A stretch of DNA of 64,000 nucleotides. Source: an uncultured Polaribacter sp. (GTDB lineage Bacteria; Bacteroidota; Bacteroidia; Flavobacteriales; Flavobacteriaceae). The position numbers and the translations under genes were made by a program. Positions 17,454 through 27,234 of this stretch are shown here, in pieces; within the stretch, counting starts at the first letter, position 1; the number at the start of each line of letters is the position of its first letter. The notes beneath the pieces were generated by a model. It was not told where the DNA came from and searched no databases. It saw nothing but the letters and a program-made list of their open reading frames with translations. Where the stretch lies: NCBI RefSeq assembly GCF_947500975.1, contig NZ_CANMUE010000010.1, forward strand, positions 1-64,000, in the 5' to 3' direction.

Positions 17454-19859
17454 ATGATTGTTAATACAGAATTAGAACAAAAAGGAAACTTATTTCCTTC
17501 AGAAATAATAGAATATAAAAAAGATGTAGACACTCTATATTTTACCACTAAAAACAATGTTGTTTTACAGGTAACAGTTGTTAGAGATAGTGTTATAAGA
17601 TTTAGATATTCTACTACTGGAAAATTTGAAAATGATTTTTCTTATGGAATTACAATTCATGCATCAAGAGGATATAGTTTTTTAGATGTATCTGAAAATG
17701 ATACTCATTATATTATAACAACTTCTAAATTAATTTGTAAAGTAGAAAAACAGAGTTTACAAGTAAGTTTATTAGATGCAAAAGATTTAAAAATCATTAA
17801 TCAAGATGAAATTGGTTTTCATTGGGAAGAAAGCTACGAATATGGTGGAGATATTGTAAAAATGAGTAAAGCTTGTCAAAAAGCCGAAAGTTTTTATGGT
17901 TTAGGTGACAAACCTGTTGATGTAAATTTAAAAGGTAAACGATTCGAAAACTGGGCTACAGATTCTTATGCTTTTGGTAAGAATACAGATCCAATTTATA
18001 AAGCTATCCCTTTTTACACAGCTATTCAAGAAAATAAATCCTACGGAATCTTTTTTGATAATACTTTTAAAACACATTTCGATTTTGCTCACGAAAGAAG
18101 AAATGTAACTAGTTTTTGGGCACAAGGTGGTGAAATGAATTATTACTTCATTTATGGCCCTAAAATGGAAGATGTAGTAAAAAACTATACAGATTTAACA
18201 GGTAAACCTCATGCTCTACCTCCATTATGGGCTTTAGGATTTCACCAATGTAAGTGGAGCTATTACCCAGAAAGTAACGTAAAAGAAGTTACCAAAACCT
18301 TTAGAGATTTAAAAATCCCTTGTGATGCTATTTATTTAGATATTGATTACATGGATGGTTTCCGTTGTTTTACTTGGGATAAAAACCATTTTCCGGACCC
18401 AAAAAGAATGGTAAAAGAACTAGAAGATGATGGTTTTAAAACCGTTGTAATTATAGATCCAGGGATTAAAATTGATATGGAATATGATGTTTTTAAAGAA
18501 GCATTAGATAAAGATTATTTCTGTAAACGAGCAGATGGCCCTTATATGAAAGGTAAAGTTTGGCCCGGAGAATGTTATTTTCCTGATTATACAAGACCCG
18601 AAGTAAGAGAATGGTGGTCTGGTTTATTTAAAGAGTTAATTGAAGATATTGGTGTAAAAGGTGTTTGGAATGATATGAACGAGCCAGCTGTTATGGACGT
18701 ACCTAATAAATCTTTTCCAGATGATGTTCGTCATGATTATGACGGAAACCCTTGCTCGCACAGAAAAGCACATAATATTTACGGTACACAAATGGCTCGA
18801 GCAACGTATCATGGTTTAAAAAAATATGCATATCCAAAAAGACCTTTTGTAATTACAAGATCTGCATATTCTGGAGCGCAAAGATACACCTCAACATGGA
18901 TGGGAGATAATGTTGCAACTTGGGAACATTTAGCAATTGCAAACAACCAAGCGCAAAGAATGGCAATGTCTGGTTTCTCTTTTGCAGGTTCAGATATTGG
19001 AGGATTTGCAGAACAACCACAAGGTGAATTATTTGCCCGTTGGATTCAATTAGGAGTTTTTCATACCTTTTGTAGAGTACATTCTTCAGGAGATCATGGC
19101 GCACAAGAGCCTTGGGTTTTTGGCGATGAAGTAACAAATATTGTAAGAAAGTTTGTAGAATTAAGATATCAACTATTACCTTATTTATATACAGCATTTT
19201 GGAAATATATTAATGATGGTACACCAATCTTAAAATCATTAGTATTATACGACCAAGAAGATGCATCAACACATTATAGAAGCGATGAGTTTATTTACGG
19301 TGAAAGCATTTTAGTTTGCCCTATACAAGAACCTAATGCCAAAGGCAGAAGAATGTACATACCAAGGGGTAAATGGTACAACTTTTGGACAAATGAACTT
19401 GTAGAGGGTGGAAAAGAAATGTGGGTTGAAGCAGATTTAGATAGCATGCCAATTTTTATAAAAGAAGGTGCTGTAATACCAAAATATCCTGTTCAACAAT
19501 ATGTTGGTGAAAAGAAATTTGAAGAAATTACTTTAGATGTATTCTACAAAGAAGGTAAAGAATCTTCTAAATTATATGATGATGCTCATGATGGATATGA
19601 TTACAAAAAAGGAAGGTACAGTTTACGTAACTTTAAAGTAACAGGGAAAAAACAAGAATTTATTCTACAACAGCATAAAAGAGGAGATTTTAACGCTGAC
19701 TATTCTAAATTTAAAATTGTGCTACACAATCTACCTTTTAAAATTACATCTGTACAAATTGATAATGTAGAAGTAGAAATTGACAAATCTGAAACTAATA
19801 AATCTCAGTCAATTACTGTAGATAAAGAGTTTACAGAGTTACATTTATTTGGTGAATAA
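17454..19859 (+). CDS. GH31 family alpha-glucosidase
   Basis: An 801-residue glycoside hydrolase of family 31. The nucleophile is D407 in WNDMNEP (405-411). The acid-base Asp is in the later TSTWMGDN motif, and SDIGGF follows. The N-terminal beta-sandwich and C-terminal beta-domains are complete. No signal peptide is visible, so it is probably cytoplasmic and may release glucose from maltodextrins or glycogen fragments. It follows the glycogen operon but has its own promoter and terminator. Confidence 0.9.
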   Translation: MIVNTELEQKGNLFPSEIIEYKKDVDTLYFTTKNNVVLQVTVVRDSVIRFRYSTTGKFENDFSYGITIHASRGYSFLDVSENDTHYIITTSKLICKVEKQSLQVSLLDAKDLKIINQDEIGFHWEESYEYGGDIVKMSKACQKAESFYGLGDKPVDVNLKGKRFENWATDSYAFGKNTDPIYKAIPFYTAIQENKSYGIFFDNTFKTHFDFAHERRNVTSFWAQGGEMNYYFIYGPKMEDVVKNYTDLTGKPHALPPLWALGFHQCKWSYYPESNVKEVTKTFRDLKIPCDAIYLDIDYMDGFRCFTWDKNHFPDPKRMVKELEDDGFKTVVIIDPGIKIDMEYDVFKEALDKDYFCKRADGPYMKGKVWPGECYFPDYTRPEVREWWSGLFKELIEDIGVKGVWNDMNEPAVMDVPNKSFPDDVRHDYDGNPCSHRKAHNIYGTQMARATYHGLKKYAYPKRPFVITRSAYSGAQRYTSTWMGDNVATWEHLAIANNQAQRMAMSGFSFAGSDIGGFAEQPQGELFARWIQLGVFHTFCRVHSSGDHGAQEPWVFGDEVTNIVRKFVELRYQLLPYLYTAFWKYINDGTPILKSLVLYDQEDASTHYRSDEFIYGESILVCPIQEPNAKGRRMYIPRGKWYNFWTNELVEGGKEMWVEADLDSMPIFIKEGAVIPKYPVQQYVGEKKFEEITLDVFYKEGKESSKLYDDAHDGYDYKKGRYSLRNFKVTGKKQEFILQQHKRGDFNADYSKFKIVLHNLPFKITSVQIDNVEVEIDKSETNKSQSITVDKEFTELHLFGE

Positions 19860-19881
19860 AAAAAAACACCTATATTCAATT

Positions 19882-19928
19882 GAGAAGCCTCCTTATTTTT
19901 AGGGAGGCTTCTCCCTATTTATAGGGAG
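19882..19928. repeat. Overlapping hairpins after the GH31 gene
   Basis: GAGAAGCCTCC (19882-19892) pairs perfectly with GGAGGCTTCTC (19903-19913). Overlapping it, CTCCCTAT (19911-19918) pairs with ATAGGGAG (19921-19928). The two stems share 19911-19913, so they cannot both form fully. A third partial partner for the second stem lies near 19941-19953. No T-run follows, so this is not a classic terminator. Confidence 0.55.
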
Positions 19929-20127
19929 GCGAAAATTTCACTATAAATAGGGATTGTTTGCTATGCTATTCTTATATAAATTTGTAATATAAATATGAAA
20001 CACAGCAATATTAATCCCCCTTTGATATTTAGTTCAAATTAAATAAAACTATTTTGTTTGACGATAAAAACGAGTAATACCCCCCTAGTTTATTTGTTCT
20101 TATTTTTGTAAAAATTCTTTGAAAACA

Positions 20128-20160
20128 AAAAACCTTAAAAGTTTTACTTTTAAGGTTTTT
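20128..20160. terminator. Bidirectional terminator between GH31 gene and prfA
   Basis: A 14-bp perfect stem (20128-20141 with 20147-20160) has A- and T-tracts at both ends, suitable for the convergent GH31 (+) and prfA (-) transcripts. It lies 24 nt beyond the prfA stop. Confidence 0.85.
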
Positions 20161-20183
20161 ATAATTTTAAGAAAAACAGATTT

Positions 20184-21260
20184 TTATATCCCGTCTCCTA
20201 ATTCTTTTAATTTTTGAGTATTTTCAGCCAACATTAATTCATCAATAATTTTTTGAATATCACCATTTATAATATTAGGTAAATCATATAAAGACAAACC
20301 AATTCTATGATCCGTTACTCTACCCTGTGCGTAATTATAAGTTCTAATTTTAGCACTTCTATCACCAGAAGAAACCATTGAGCCACGTTTTGCAGCATCT
20401 TCTGCATTTTTCTTAGCCAGTTCCATATCATATAGTCTAGAACGCAAAACTTTAAATGCTTTTTCTTTATTCTTATGTTGACTTTTTTGATCTTGACACT
20501 GTGCAACTAATCCTGTAGGAACGTGTGTTAAACGCACTGCGGAATAAGTAGTATTTACTGATTGACCACCTGGTCCAGAAGAACAGAAAAAATCGATTCT
20601 TACATCTTTAGGGTTAATTTCAATATCAAACTCTTCTGCTTCAGGAAAAACCATACAAGTTGCTGCAGATGTATGCACACGACCTTGTGTTTCTGTTTGA
20701 GGCACTCTTTGAACACGATGAACTCCCGCTTCAAATTTTAATATCCCATAAACATCATCACCTGTAACTTCAAACTGAATTTCTTTAAATCCACCATTGG
20801 TTCCTTCAGAATAATCTACAGTAGAAACTTTCCAACCCTTACTTTCACAATATTTAGAATACATTCTAAACAAATCTCCTGCAAAAATACTCGCTTCGTC
20901 TCCCCCTGTTCCTGCACGTAATTCTACAACTGCATTTTTAGAATCTTCAGGGTCTTTAGGTATTAAAAGAAACTTAATTTCGTCTTCCAATTCTGGAATT
21001 CTAATATTGGCTTCATCAATTTCTAACTTTGCCATTTCTACCATTTCAGCATCAGAACCATCAGAAATAATTTCTTTAGCTTCCTCAATATTGTTCGTTA
21101 AAGCTTGATATTCATCACCTTTTTTAACAACACTACCTAAATCTTTATATTCTTTCATTAATTGCGCATAACGCTTTTGATCCATGATAATTTCTGGCTG
21201 AATAATCAAATCAGAAACCTCATCAAAACGTTGCTTTACAATTCTTAATTTATCTAACAT
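20184..21260 (-). CDS. prfA: Peptide chain release factor 1
   Basis: A 358-residue class I release factor recognising UAA and UAG. The GGQ motif at 231-233, within SSGPGGQ, drives peptidyl-tRNA hydrolysis. The codon-reading tripeptide is PQT at 187-189, matching the PxT pattern of RF1 rather than the SPF of RF2. It is a single gene flanked by a bidirectional terminator. No hemK/prmC follows it here. Confidence 0.95.
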   Translation of the reverse strand: MLDKLRIVKQRFDEVSDLIIQPEIIMDQKRYAQLMKEYKDLGSVVKKGDEYQALTNNIEEAKEIISDGSDAEMVEMAKLEIDEANIRIPELEDEIKFLLIPKDPEDSKNAVVELRAGTGGDEASIFAGDLFRMYSKYCESKGWKVSTVDYSEGTNGGFKEIQFEVTGDDVYGILKFEAGVHRVQRVPQTETQGRVHTSAATCMVFPEAEEFDIEINPKDVRIDFFCSSGPGGQSVNTTYSAVRLTHVPTGLVAQCQDQKSQHKNKEKAFKVLRSRLYDMELAKKNAEDAAKRGSMVSSGDRSAKIRTYNYAQGRVTDHRIGLSLYDLPNIINGDIQKIIDELMLAENTQKLKELGDGI

Positions 21261-21537
21261 CTTAACCTCTTTTCTTGGAAAGCGAATTTACAATTTTTAT
21301 AGCTATATTTAATTAAACTAAAATATTTTTTATAAGGTTCCTTATATTTTCATAGTATGGGTTCTTTTTTTCTTCTTGTAAAAAAAAAAGAAACAATTTC
21401 TAAAAATGATTTTAAAGTTGTTTTTTTTATGAAGTGAATACTAGAAACTCACTTTATTTATTTATTTTAGTGAAAAATAGCTGAAAAAATTATTTTCTTA
21501 ACCTCACAAGAAAACATCATAATTTAAATTAAAAAAC

Positions 21538-23295
21538 ATGAAAAAGATTACACTATTCTTAATGCTGTGCTCCCTTACAATCAACTCTCAAAATGTTGTT
21601 GACTCCACATTAGTTGACATCCCTTATATAGGGAAAAATGGAGGAGCACATTTACTAAACTGGCAAATAAATGAAGACAGAAGTAAAATATACTTATACG
21701 CCTACAGTCATGTAAACGGAAGTCAGATTATTACAAATGACAAAGCAATACATGAAGCTAAAAAAGAACAATCAGAAAAATCTTTCTTTGGTAAGCTATT
21801 AACAAATTCTATGGGTAATAATTATTTTGATGAAACTGTAATTCCAGTAGTTTTTGAGAAAATTATTAGCACGTCTGACTTTAGCTCTTTTTCAAATAAA
21901 AAAGAGTTATTTCATAAAGTTGAAAATATTCCTGAAGGTGATAATGTTTATTTTAAAAGAAGTACAAATATAATAGATTTATCAAACACAATTAAAACTG
22001 GAAAAAAATTAAACTATTATTACAAAGAAATAAACACTCCTTTTGCTTATGCACCCAAGTATAATCAAGAAATTATTAATTCTACATATATAGAAAGCAA
22101 AGGTGAAGGTATCCTAGGTTTAAAAAACATTAGACCAATTTTAGTTAAAAAAAGAGGTTTCTTCACTTATACAAACAAAAAAGGTTTTATTAGCAAAACA
22201 GAAAGTACAAATATTATTGATTTTTCTAAAGATGAAAGATTAAAAGATTATGACTTTGTAAACAATAGTGAATCGAGTATTGGTGACATATTTTTCGTTT
22301 GGTTTGCTAAAAAAAAGGATTTAAGTAAATATCAATTAGTTACTTATAATAAAAAATCTAAAAAACTAAATATTATACCCTATAACTTTAAAGCTCCAAG
22401 AAAACACCTTGTTATTAACAAAAAAGTATATAGTAAAGACTTAAAAAACACTAAAGGTTTAATTAATATTTTTAGTTATCATAAAGAAGGAAAAAAAAAT
22501 AAAGACATATATCCAACAAATAAATTTGATTTAATTTATTTTGACCCTAGTGGTAATATAAAACTTGAAAAACAAATTATACATGGAACAGAAAAAAAAT
22601 ACAAAAAAGTTATAACTCCAATATTAATTTTAGAGAATAACGATGGCTTGCAATTTATAAATGACCATCAACTATCTATTTTTAAAAGTAATTATGAAAC
22701 TTTTCTAGTCAATAAAGAAGGAGAAATAAATGTAACTTACTCAAGTAAATATTATGAAGTAAAAGGTAAAGAAAGAATTAACTATTTTGATTACTTAACA
22801 AAATACGACAGAATAGATAAATTTGGCGAATATTATATTGTAAAAAAAATAGTTCAAGAAACAGTTCAAACTACTTCAGAATCTAGAAATACTAACAGAA
22901 CAGATGCTAAAGTTAACTATACTGTTTTAGATAAAAATTTTAAGCCTATAGAATTTTATTCATTTGAAATTAATCCAAATATTCTTGGCAATATTAAATC
23001 TCAAACAGTTGAAAATACAGAAAAAGAGATGATAGCTTTATTAAAAAAACGCAAGAACTATTTTATGGTAAAAACTACTAAAGAAAATGGTGTACCTAAA
23101 ATAAAACTGCATGAAATAAAAGTTACATACACCAAAGGAGCTATGCCTAAACTATATTTTGGAAATTACACAACAAACTTTGCTTTAATAAGTAAAAAGG
23201 ATAGAAATATTTATATAATGAATCAGTTTTATAAATTAAAAAAAAACAGTACTAAACTAATAAATAAAGTAGGAATTACTAAAATTGAGTATTAA
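21538..23295 (+). CDS. Secreted protein of unknown function
   Basis: A 585-residue protein with an N-terminal signal peptide (hydrophobic 4-15, cleavage near TINSQ at 14-18). The rest is polar and rich in Lys, Asn and Tyr, with no transmembrane helix and no motif I recognise. The strand-rich pattern and repeated YxxKxxK segments suggest a beta-rich periplasmic or surface protein. It has no C-terminal type IX secretion sorting domain. It stands alone between prfA and purM. Confidence 0.7.
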   Translation: MKKITLFLMLCSLTINSQNVVDSTLVDIPYIGKNGGAHLLNWQINEDRSKIYLYAYSHVNGSQIITNDKAIHEAKKEQSEKSFFGKLLTNSMGNNYFDETVIPVVFEKIISTSDFSSFSNKKELFHKVENIPEGDNVYFKRSTNIIDLSNTIKTGKKLNYYYKEINTPFAYAPKYNQEIINSTYIESKGEGILGLKNIRPILVKKRGFFTYTNKKGFISKTESTNIIDFSKDERLKDYDFVNNSESSIGDIFFVWFAKKKDLSKYQLVTYNKKSKKLNIIPYNFKAPRKHLVINKKVYSKDLKNTKGLINIFSYHKEGKKNKDIYPTNKFDLIYFDPSGNIKLEKQIIHGTEKKYKKVITPILILENNDGLQFINDHQLSIFKSNYETFLVNKEGEINVTYSSKYYEVKGKERINYFDYLTKYDRIDKFGEYYIVKKIVQETVQTTSESRNTNRTDAKVNYTVLDKNFKPIEFYSFEINPNILGNIKSQTVENTEKEMIALLKKRKNYFMVKTTKENGVPKIKLHEIKVTYTKGAMPKLYFGNYTTNFALISKKDRNIYIMNQFYKLKKNSTKLINKVGITKIEY

Positions 23296-23632
23296 TATTC
23301 AAAAATAAATCTTAATTAAACTTCTATTTTTAGTTTTTAAATTAGAAACAAATAATAAAAGAACATCTTGCTTTGTCGAAATTAACAAGTGACAAAAGTT
23401 CTAAAATAAAATGAAGGATATTCGAATCCCTATTTTACTCATTTCTGATAGAAGTGACACACTTATTACTCCAACTAAACGATGTAAATAATTTCTTAAA
23501 ACGTATAAAAAAACTATTAATAAATGCTCCTTATGTTCTAAGAAAAAGAATTTTTAGAATACTAAAGTCTTAGTAAAATTTTGCATTCTAGAAATGCTAG
23601 CAAAGAATTTTATCCTTTAGTTCTTTTTTTAA
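23296..23632. other. Intergenic gap with no recognisable feature
   Basis: This 337-nt stretch separates the convergent secreted-protein and purM genes. It has short weak inverted repeats but no good terminator, open frame or RNA gene. A GGATATTCGAATCC palindrome near 23416 looks superficially like a tRNA T-arm but has no tRNA body. Confidence 0.5.
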
Positions 23633-24811
23633 TTAATACTCAAAAACTCCAAATTCACTTTTAATAGTAAGTTTTTTCTTATCAGAAACTTCCACTCTAC
23701 CAACTATTTTAGCATCTACATTAAATGATTTTGAGATAGCAATAATGTCTTCTGCAATTTCTGGAGAAACATAAATTTCCATTCTATGTCCACAGTTAAA
23801 AACTTGATACATTTCTTTCCAATCTGTTTTAGATTGTTCTTGTATCAATTTAAATAAAGGTGGAATTGGAAATAAATTATCTTTTACAATATGTAAATTA
23901 TCAACAAAATGTAAAATTTTTGTTTGTGCTCCACCAGAACAATGTATCATTCCATGTACTTTACCTGCATTAAATTTCGATAAAACTTCTTTGATTATTG
24001 GTGAATAGGTTCTTGTTGGAGACAACACTAATTTACCAGCATCAATAGGAGAATTTTCTACCTCATCAGTCAATTTTGTATTTCCAGAATACACTAAATC
24101 ATCAGGTACAGCAGCATCAAAACTCTCTGGATATTTATCTGCTAAATACTTATGAAAAACATCGTGTCTTGCAGATGTTAATCCATTAGACCCCATTCCT
24201 CCATTATATTCAGTTTCGTAAGTTGCTTGCCCAAAAGACTCTAAACCAACAATTACATCACCAGCTTTTATGTTAGCATTGTCAATTACATCAGTACGTT
24301 TCATTCTTGCTGTAACAGTAGAATCTACAATAATGGTTCTTACCAAATCGCCAACATCCGCAGTTTCTCCACCAGTTGAATGAATAGTAACACCAAAGCC
24401 TTTTAAATCGTCAATTAGCTCTTCTGTACCGTTTATAATTGCTGATAAAACTTCACCAGGAATTTTACTTTTATTACGTCCAATAGTTGACGACAACATA
24501 ATATTATCGGTTGCACCAACGCACAATAAATCGTCAATATTCATAATTAACGCATCTTGCGCAATCCCTTTCCAAACAGAAATATCGCCAGTTTCTTTCC
24601 AATACATGTAAGCTAAAGAACTTTTTGTACCTGCTCCATCTGCATGCATTATCAAACAATAATCTTCATCACTTGTTAAATAATCTGGTACAATTTTACA
24701 GAATGCTTTTGGAAACAAACCTTTGTCTATGTTTTTAATAGCGTTGTGTACATCTTCTTTGGATGCAGAAACACCTCTTTGTGCGTATCTTTTAGAAACT
24801 TCTTTACTCAT
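23633..24811 (-). CDS. purM: Phosphoribosylformylglycinamidine cyclo-ligase (AIR synthetase)
   Basis: A 392-residue PurM, which closes the imidazole ring in purine synthesis with ATP. The N-terminal RYAQRGVSA and HADGAGTKS segments and the glycine-rich STGGETADVGD loop form the ATP and substrate site. HCSGGAQTKI and NCGHRMEIYV lie in the C-terminal domain. It is longer than the E. coli enzyme (345), in line with Bacteroidota forms. Its -10-like box is immediately downstream of the terminator of the preceding glutamine synthetase gene. Confidence 0.9.
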   Translation of the reverse strand: MSKEVSKRYAQRGVSASKEDVHNAIKNIDKGLFPKAFCKIVPDYLTSDEDYCLIMHADGAGTKSSLAYMYWKETGDISVWKGIAQDALIMNIDDLLCVGATDNIMLSSTIGRNKSKIPGEVLSAIINGTEELIDDLKGFGVTIHSTGGETADVGDLVRTIIVDSTVTARMKRTDVIDNANIKAGDVIVGLESFGQATYETEYNGGMGSNGLTSARHDVFHKYLADKYPESFDAAVPDDLVYSGNTKLTDEVENSPIDAGKLVLSPTRTYSPIIKEVLSKFNAGKVHGMIHCSGGAQTKILHFVDNLHIVKDNLFPIPPLFKLIQEQSKTDWKEMYQVFNCGHRMEIYVSPEIAEDIIAISKSFNVDAKIVGRVEVSDKKKLTIKSEFGVFEY

Positions 24812-24830
24812 GTTGTTGTATTGTAAGTTG

Positions 24831-24838
24831 CAAATTTA
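24831..24838 (-). promoter_or_regulatory. purM promoter box
   Basis: On the minus strand TAAATTTG (24838-24831) matches TAnnTTTG, 19 nt before the purM ATG. Its -33 region would fall inside the glnN terminator hairpin (24850-24879), and no TTG is found at the standard spacing. Confidence 0.45.
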
Positions 24839-24847
24839 ATCTTTTAC

Positions 24848-24879
24848 AAAAAACATCCTACTGAAAAGTAGGATGTTTT
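24848..24879 (-). terminator. Terminator after glnN
   Basis: A 13-bp perfect stem (24850-24862 with 24867-24879) closes a GAAA loop. On the minus strand it is followed by a T-run. It begins 4 nt past the stop of the type III glutamine synthetase gene. Confidence 0.85.
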
Positions 24880-24882
24880 ATT

Positions 24883-27066
24883 TTATCTTGTAAACAATAA
24901 TTCTCTATATTTTGTTAGCGGCCATAAATTATCATCAACCATGGTTTCTAATTTATCACAATGATAGCGTATTTGCTCAAAGAAAGGTTTTACTTTATTA
25001 CAATACACTTCTGCTGATTTTAAACCATTAAATTTATTTGCTTTTCTGCGTTCATTAGTCATTTTAATAGTTAATGCATTAATTTCAGTTATATGATTTG
25101 AAATTGTCATAATTAACTCAATCTGTTCTTTTGCAATAACTTTATGATCATCACCAAAAATTTCTTTTAAATTCTTAGTGTTTTCTAATAATGTATTTTG
25201 ATAAATAATTGCAGTTGGCACAACATGGTTTTTTGCAATATCTGCCAAAACACGACTTTCTATCTGCAAACGCTTAGTATACTCTTCTAAATCAATTTCA
25301 TAACGAGCTTCTAGTTCTACTTTGCTCATTACTTCCATTTCTTCGAAAAGAGAAACTGCTTTTTTAGAGACTTTTACTTTTAAGGCTTCTGGTGTATTTT
25401 TATGATTACTTAAACTACGTTTTTTTGCTTCTTTTTCCCAAGCATCTCCATAACCATCACCCTCAAAACGAATTTTTTTGGATGCTTTAATATACTCTCT
25501 CAATATATTAAAAATTGCTTCGTCCTTTTTAAGGTTTTTATTTTCTATTAAAGCATCAACTTCAATTTTAAAATCTTTTAATTGTTTTGCTATAATAGTA
25601 TTTAAGATAGTCATTGGTGTTGCACAATTAGATTGTGCACCAACAGCTCTAAATTCAAATTTATTTCCTGTAAAAGCAAATGCAGAAGTTCTATTTCTAT
25701 CTGTATTATCTAATAAAATTTCAGGAATTTTACCTATTATGTTTAATTTTAAATCCGTTTTTTCTTCAGGAGATAATTTTCCTTTTGTCACATTTTCTAA
25801 ATCATCTAAAACACCAGATAATTGACTTCCAATAAATACCGAAATTATTGGAGGTGGAGCCTCATTTACACCTAATCTATAATCATTACTTGCAGAGGCT
25901 ATAGATGCTCTTAATAGTTCTTCATATTCATGTACAGCTTTAATTGTATTTACAAAAAAAGTTAAAAACTGTAAATTTTTCATTGGTGTTTTCCCTGGAC
26001 TTAACAAATTAGTTTCATCAGCATTTGACAAAGACCAATTATTATGTTTCCCAGATCCGTTGATTCCTGCAAATGGTTTTTCGTGAAAAAGCACTTTAAA
26101 TTTATGACGTCTAGAAACTTTTTCCATAACATCCATCAACAAAGAATTATGATCTACAGCTAAATTTGCTTCTTCAAAAATAGGCGCTACTTCAAACTGA
26201 TTTGGAGCAACTTCATTATGTCTTGTTTTTAAAGGAATACCTAACAACATGCATTCTTGCTCTAAATCTTGCATAAAACTCATTGCTCTTGCAGGAATAC
26301 TTCCAAAATAATGATCATCTAATTGTTGACCTTTTGCAGATAAATGACCTAATAAAGTTCTTCCTGTTAATAAAATATCTGGTCTAGAAAGTGCCAGAGC
26401 ATCATCTATTAAAAAATATTCTTGCTCCCAACCTAAAGTTGCATTTACCTTAGATGCATTTTTATCAAAATATTTACAAACCGCTGTTGCATGTGTATCA
26501 ACAGCTTGTAATGCCCTTAGTAAAGGTGTTTTATTATCTAATGCTTCACCCGTATATGCCACAAAAATTGTAGGAATACATAAAGTGGTTTCGTAAATAA
26601 ATGCTGGTGATGTTGGATCCCAAGCTGTATATCCTCTTGCTTCAAACGTATTTCTAATTCCTCCATTAGGAAAACTTGATGCATCTGGCTCTTGTTGAAC
26701 CAATTGTTCTCCATCAAACTTTTCCATGGCTAAACTACCATTTATTGATTCAAAGAAAGCATCATGCTTTTCTGCTGTTGCACCTGTTAATGGCTGAAAC
26801 CAATGTGTATAATGAGTAGCTCCTCTTGAAATTGACCAATCTTTCATACTTACTGCAACTTGGTCAGCAATTTTACGATCTATTTTAGTTCCTTTTTCAA
26901 TTGCATTCATCACACTTTCATAAGCAGACCTTGTAAGATACTGTTGCATAGCATGTTTGTTAAATACATTTTTACCAAATAAAACAGATCTTTTTTCGTT
27001 TTCTTCTACTTTTAAAGCTTTTCTATTTAAAGTTTCTTGTAATGCAGCAAACCTTATTGTTGACAT
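24883..27066 (-). CDS. glnN: Type III glutamine synthetase
   Basis: A 727-residue GSIII, the large glutamine synthetase typical of Bacteroidota, making glutamine from glutamate, ammonia and ATP. It has the family's WFQPLTG, EKFDGEQLV, GWEQEYFLID and NGSGKHNNWS motifs. The frame extends 7 codons further to 27087. I chose the ATG at 27066 because MSTIRFAALQE matches the usual GSIII start, and because the -10-like box at 27109-27102 would leave only about 9 nt of leader for the upstream ATG. It is divergent from a type II enzyme gene. Confidence 0.93.
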   Translation of the reverse strand: MSTIRFAALQETLNRKALKVEENEKRSVLFGKNVFNKHAMQQYLTRSAYESVMNAIEKGTKIDRKIADQVAVSMKDWSISRGATHYTHWFQPLTGATAEKHDAFFESINGSLAMEKFDGEQLVQQEPDASSFPNGGIRNTFEARGYTAWDPTSPAFIYETTLCIPTIFVAYTGEALDNKTPLLRALQAVDTHATAVCKYFDKNASKVNATLGWEQEYFLIDDALALSRPDILLTGRTLLGHLSAKGQQLDDHYFGSIPARAMSFMQDLEQECMLLGIPLKTRHNEVAPNQFEVAPIFEEANLAVDHNSLLMDVMEKVSRRHKFKVLFHEKPFAGINGSGKHNNWSLSNADETNLLSPGKTPMKNLQFLTFFVNTIKAVHEYEELLRASIASASNDYRLGVNEAPPPIISVFIGSQLSGVLDDLENVTKGKLSPEEKTDLKLNIIGKIPEILLDNTDRNRTSAFAFTGNKFEFRAVGAQSNCATPMTILNTIIAKQLKDFKIEVDALIENKNLKKDEAIFNILREYIKASKKIRFEGDGYGDAWEKEAKKRSLSNHKNTPEALKVKVSKKAVSLFEEMEVMSKVELEARYEIDLEEYTKRLQIESRVLADIAKNHVVPTAIIYQNTLLENTKNLKEIFGDDHKVIAKEQIELIMTISNHITEINALTIKMTNERRKANKFNGLKSAEVYCNKVKPFFEQIRYHCDKLETMVDDNLWPLTKYRELLFTR

Positions 27067-27101
27067 AATATGATTTTTTAAAGGCAATTTTTAATATTTC
27101 A

Positions 27102-27109
27102 CAAATATA
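27102..27109 (-). promoter_or_regulatory. glnN promoter box
   Basis: TATATTTG on the minus strand (27109-27102) matches the -10-like consensus 35 nt before the proposed ATG. No TTG sits 19 nt upstream, so activation may be needed. Confidence 0.45.
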
Positions 27110-27172
27110 CCCCATAAAATTTAGGGATAAAATTATTTTTAATTGATTCTAAAAATTTCACCCCTATTTTTT

Positions 27173-27202
27173 TTGATATCTACACAAAATATTTCATTTT
27201 TG
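27173..27202 (+). promoter_or_regulatory. Promoter of the type II glutamine synthetase gene
   Basis: TTG (27173-27175), exactly 19 nt, then CATTTTTG (27195-27202) fits the consensus with one mismatch in the -10-like box. The ATG is 32 nt downstream. Confidence 0.55.
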
Positions 27203-27234
27203 TATCAGAAACATCACATAAACAATCATTTATT

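Noticed and set aside
18853..19197. Antisense open frame of 114 codons inside the GH31 gene
   Set aside because: It lies opposite strongly conserved catalytic-domain codons, and its Leu-rich, low-complexity sequence looks like a mirror of codon bias.
23412..23440. Sequence resembling a tRNA T-arm (GGATATTCGAATCC)
   Set aside because: The stem is only four pairs, and no acceptor, D or anticodon arm can be found nearby.
25478..25825. Antisense 115-codon frame opposite the type III glutamine synthetase
   Set aside because: Fully within a certain gene and without start signals or recognisable protein features.
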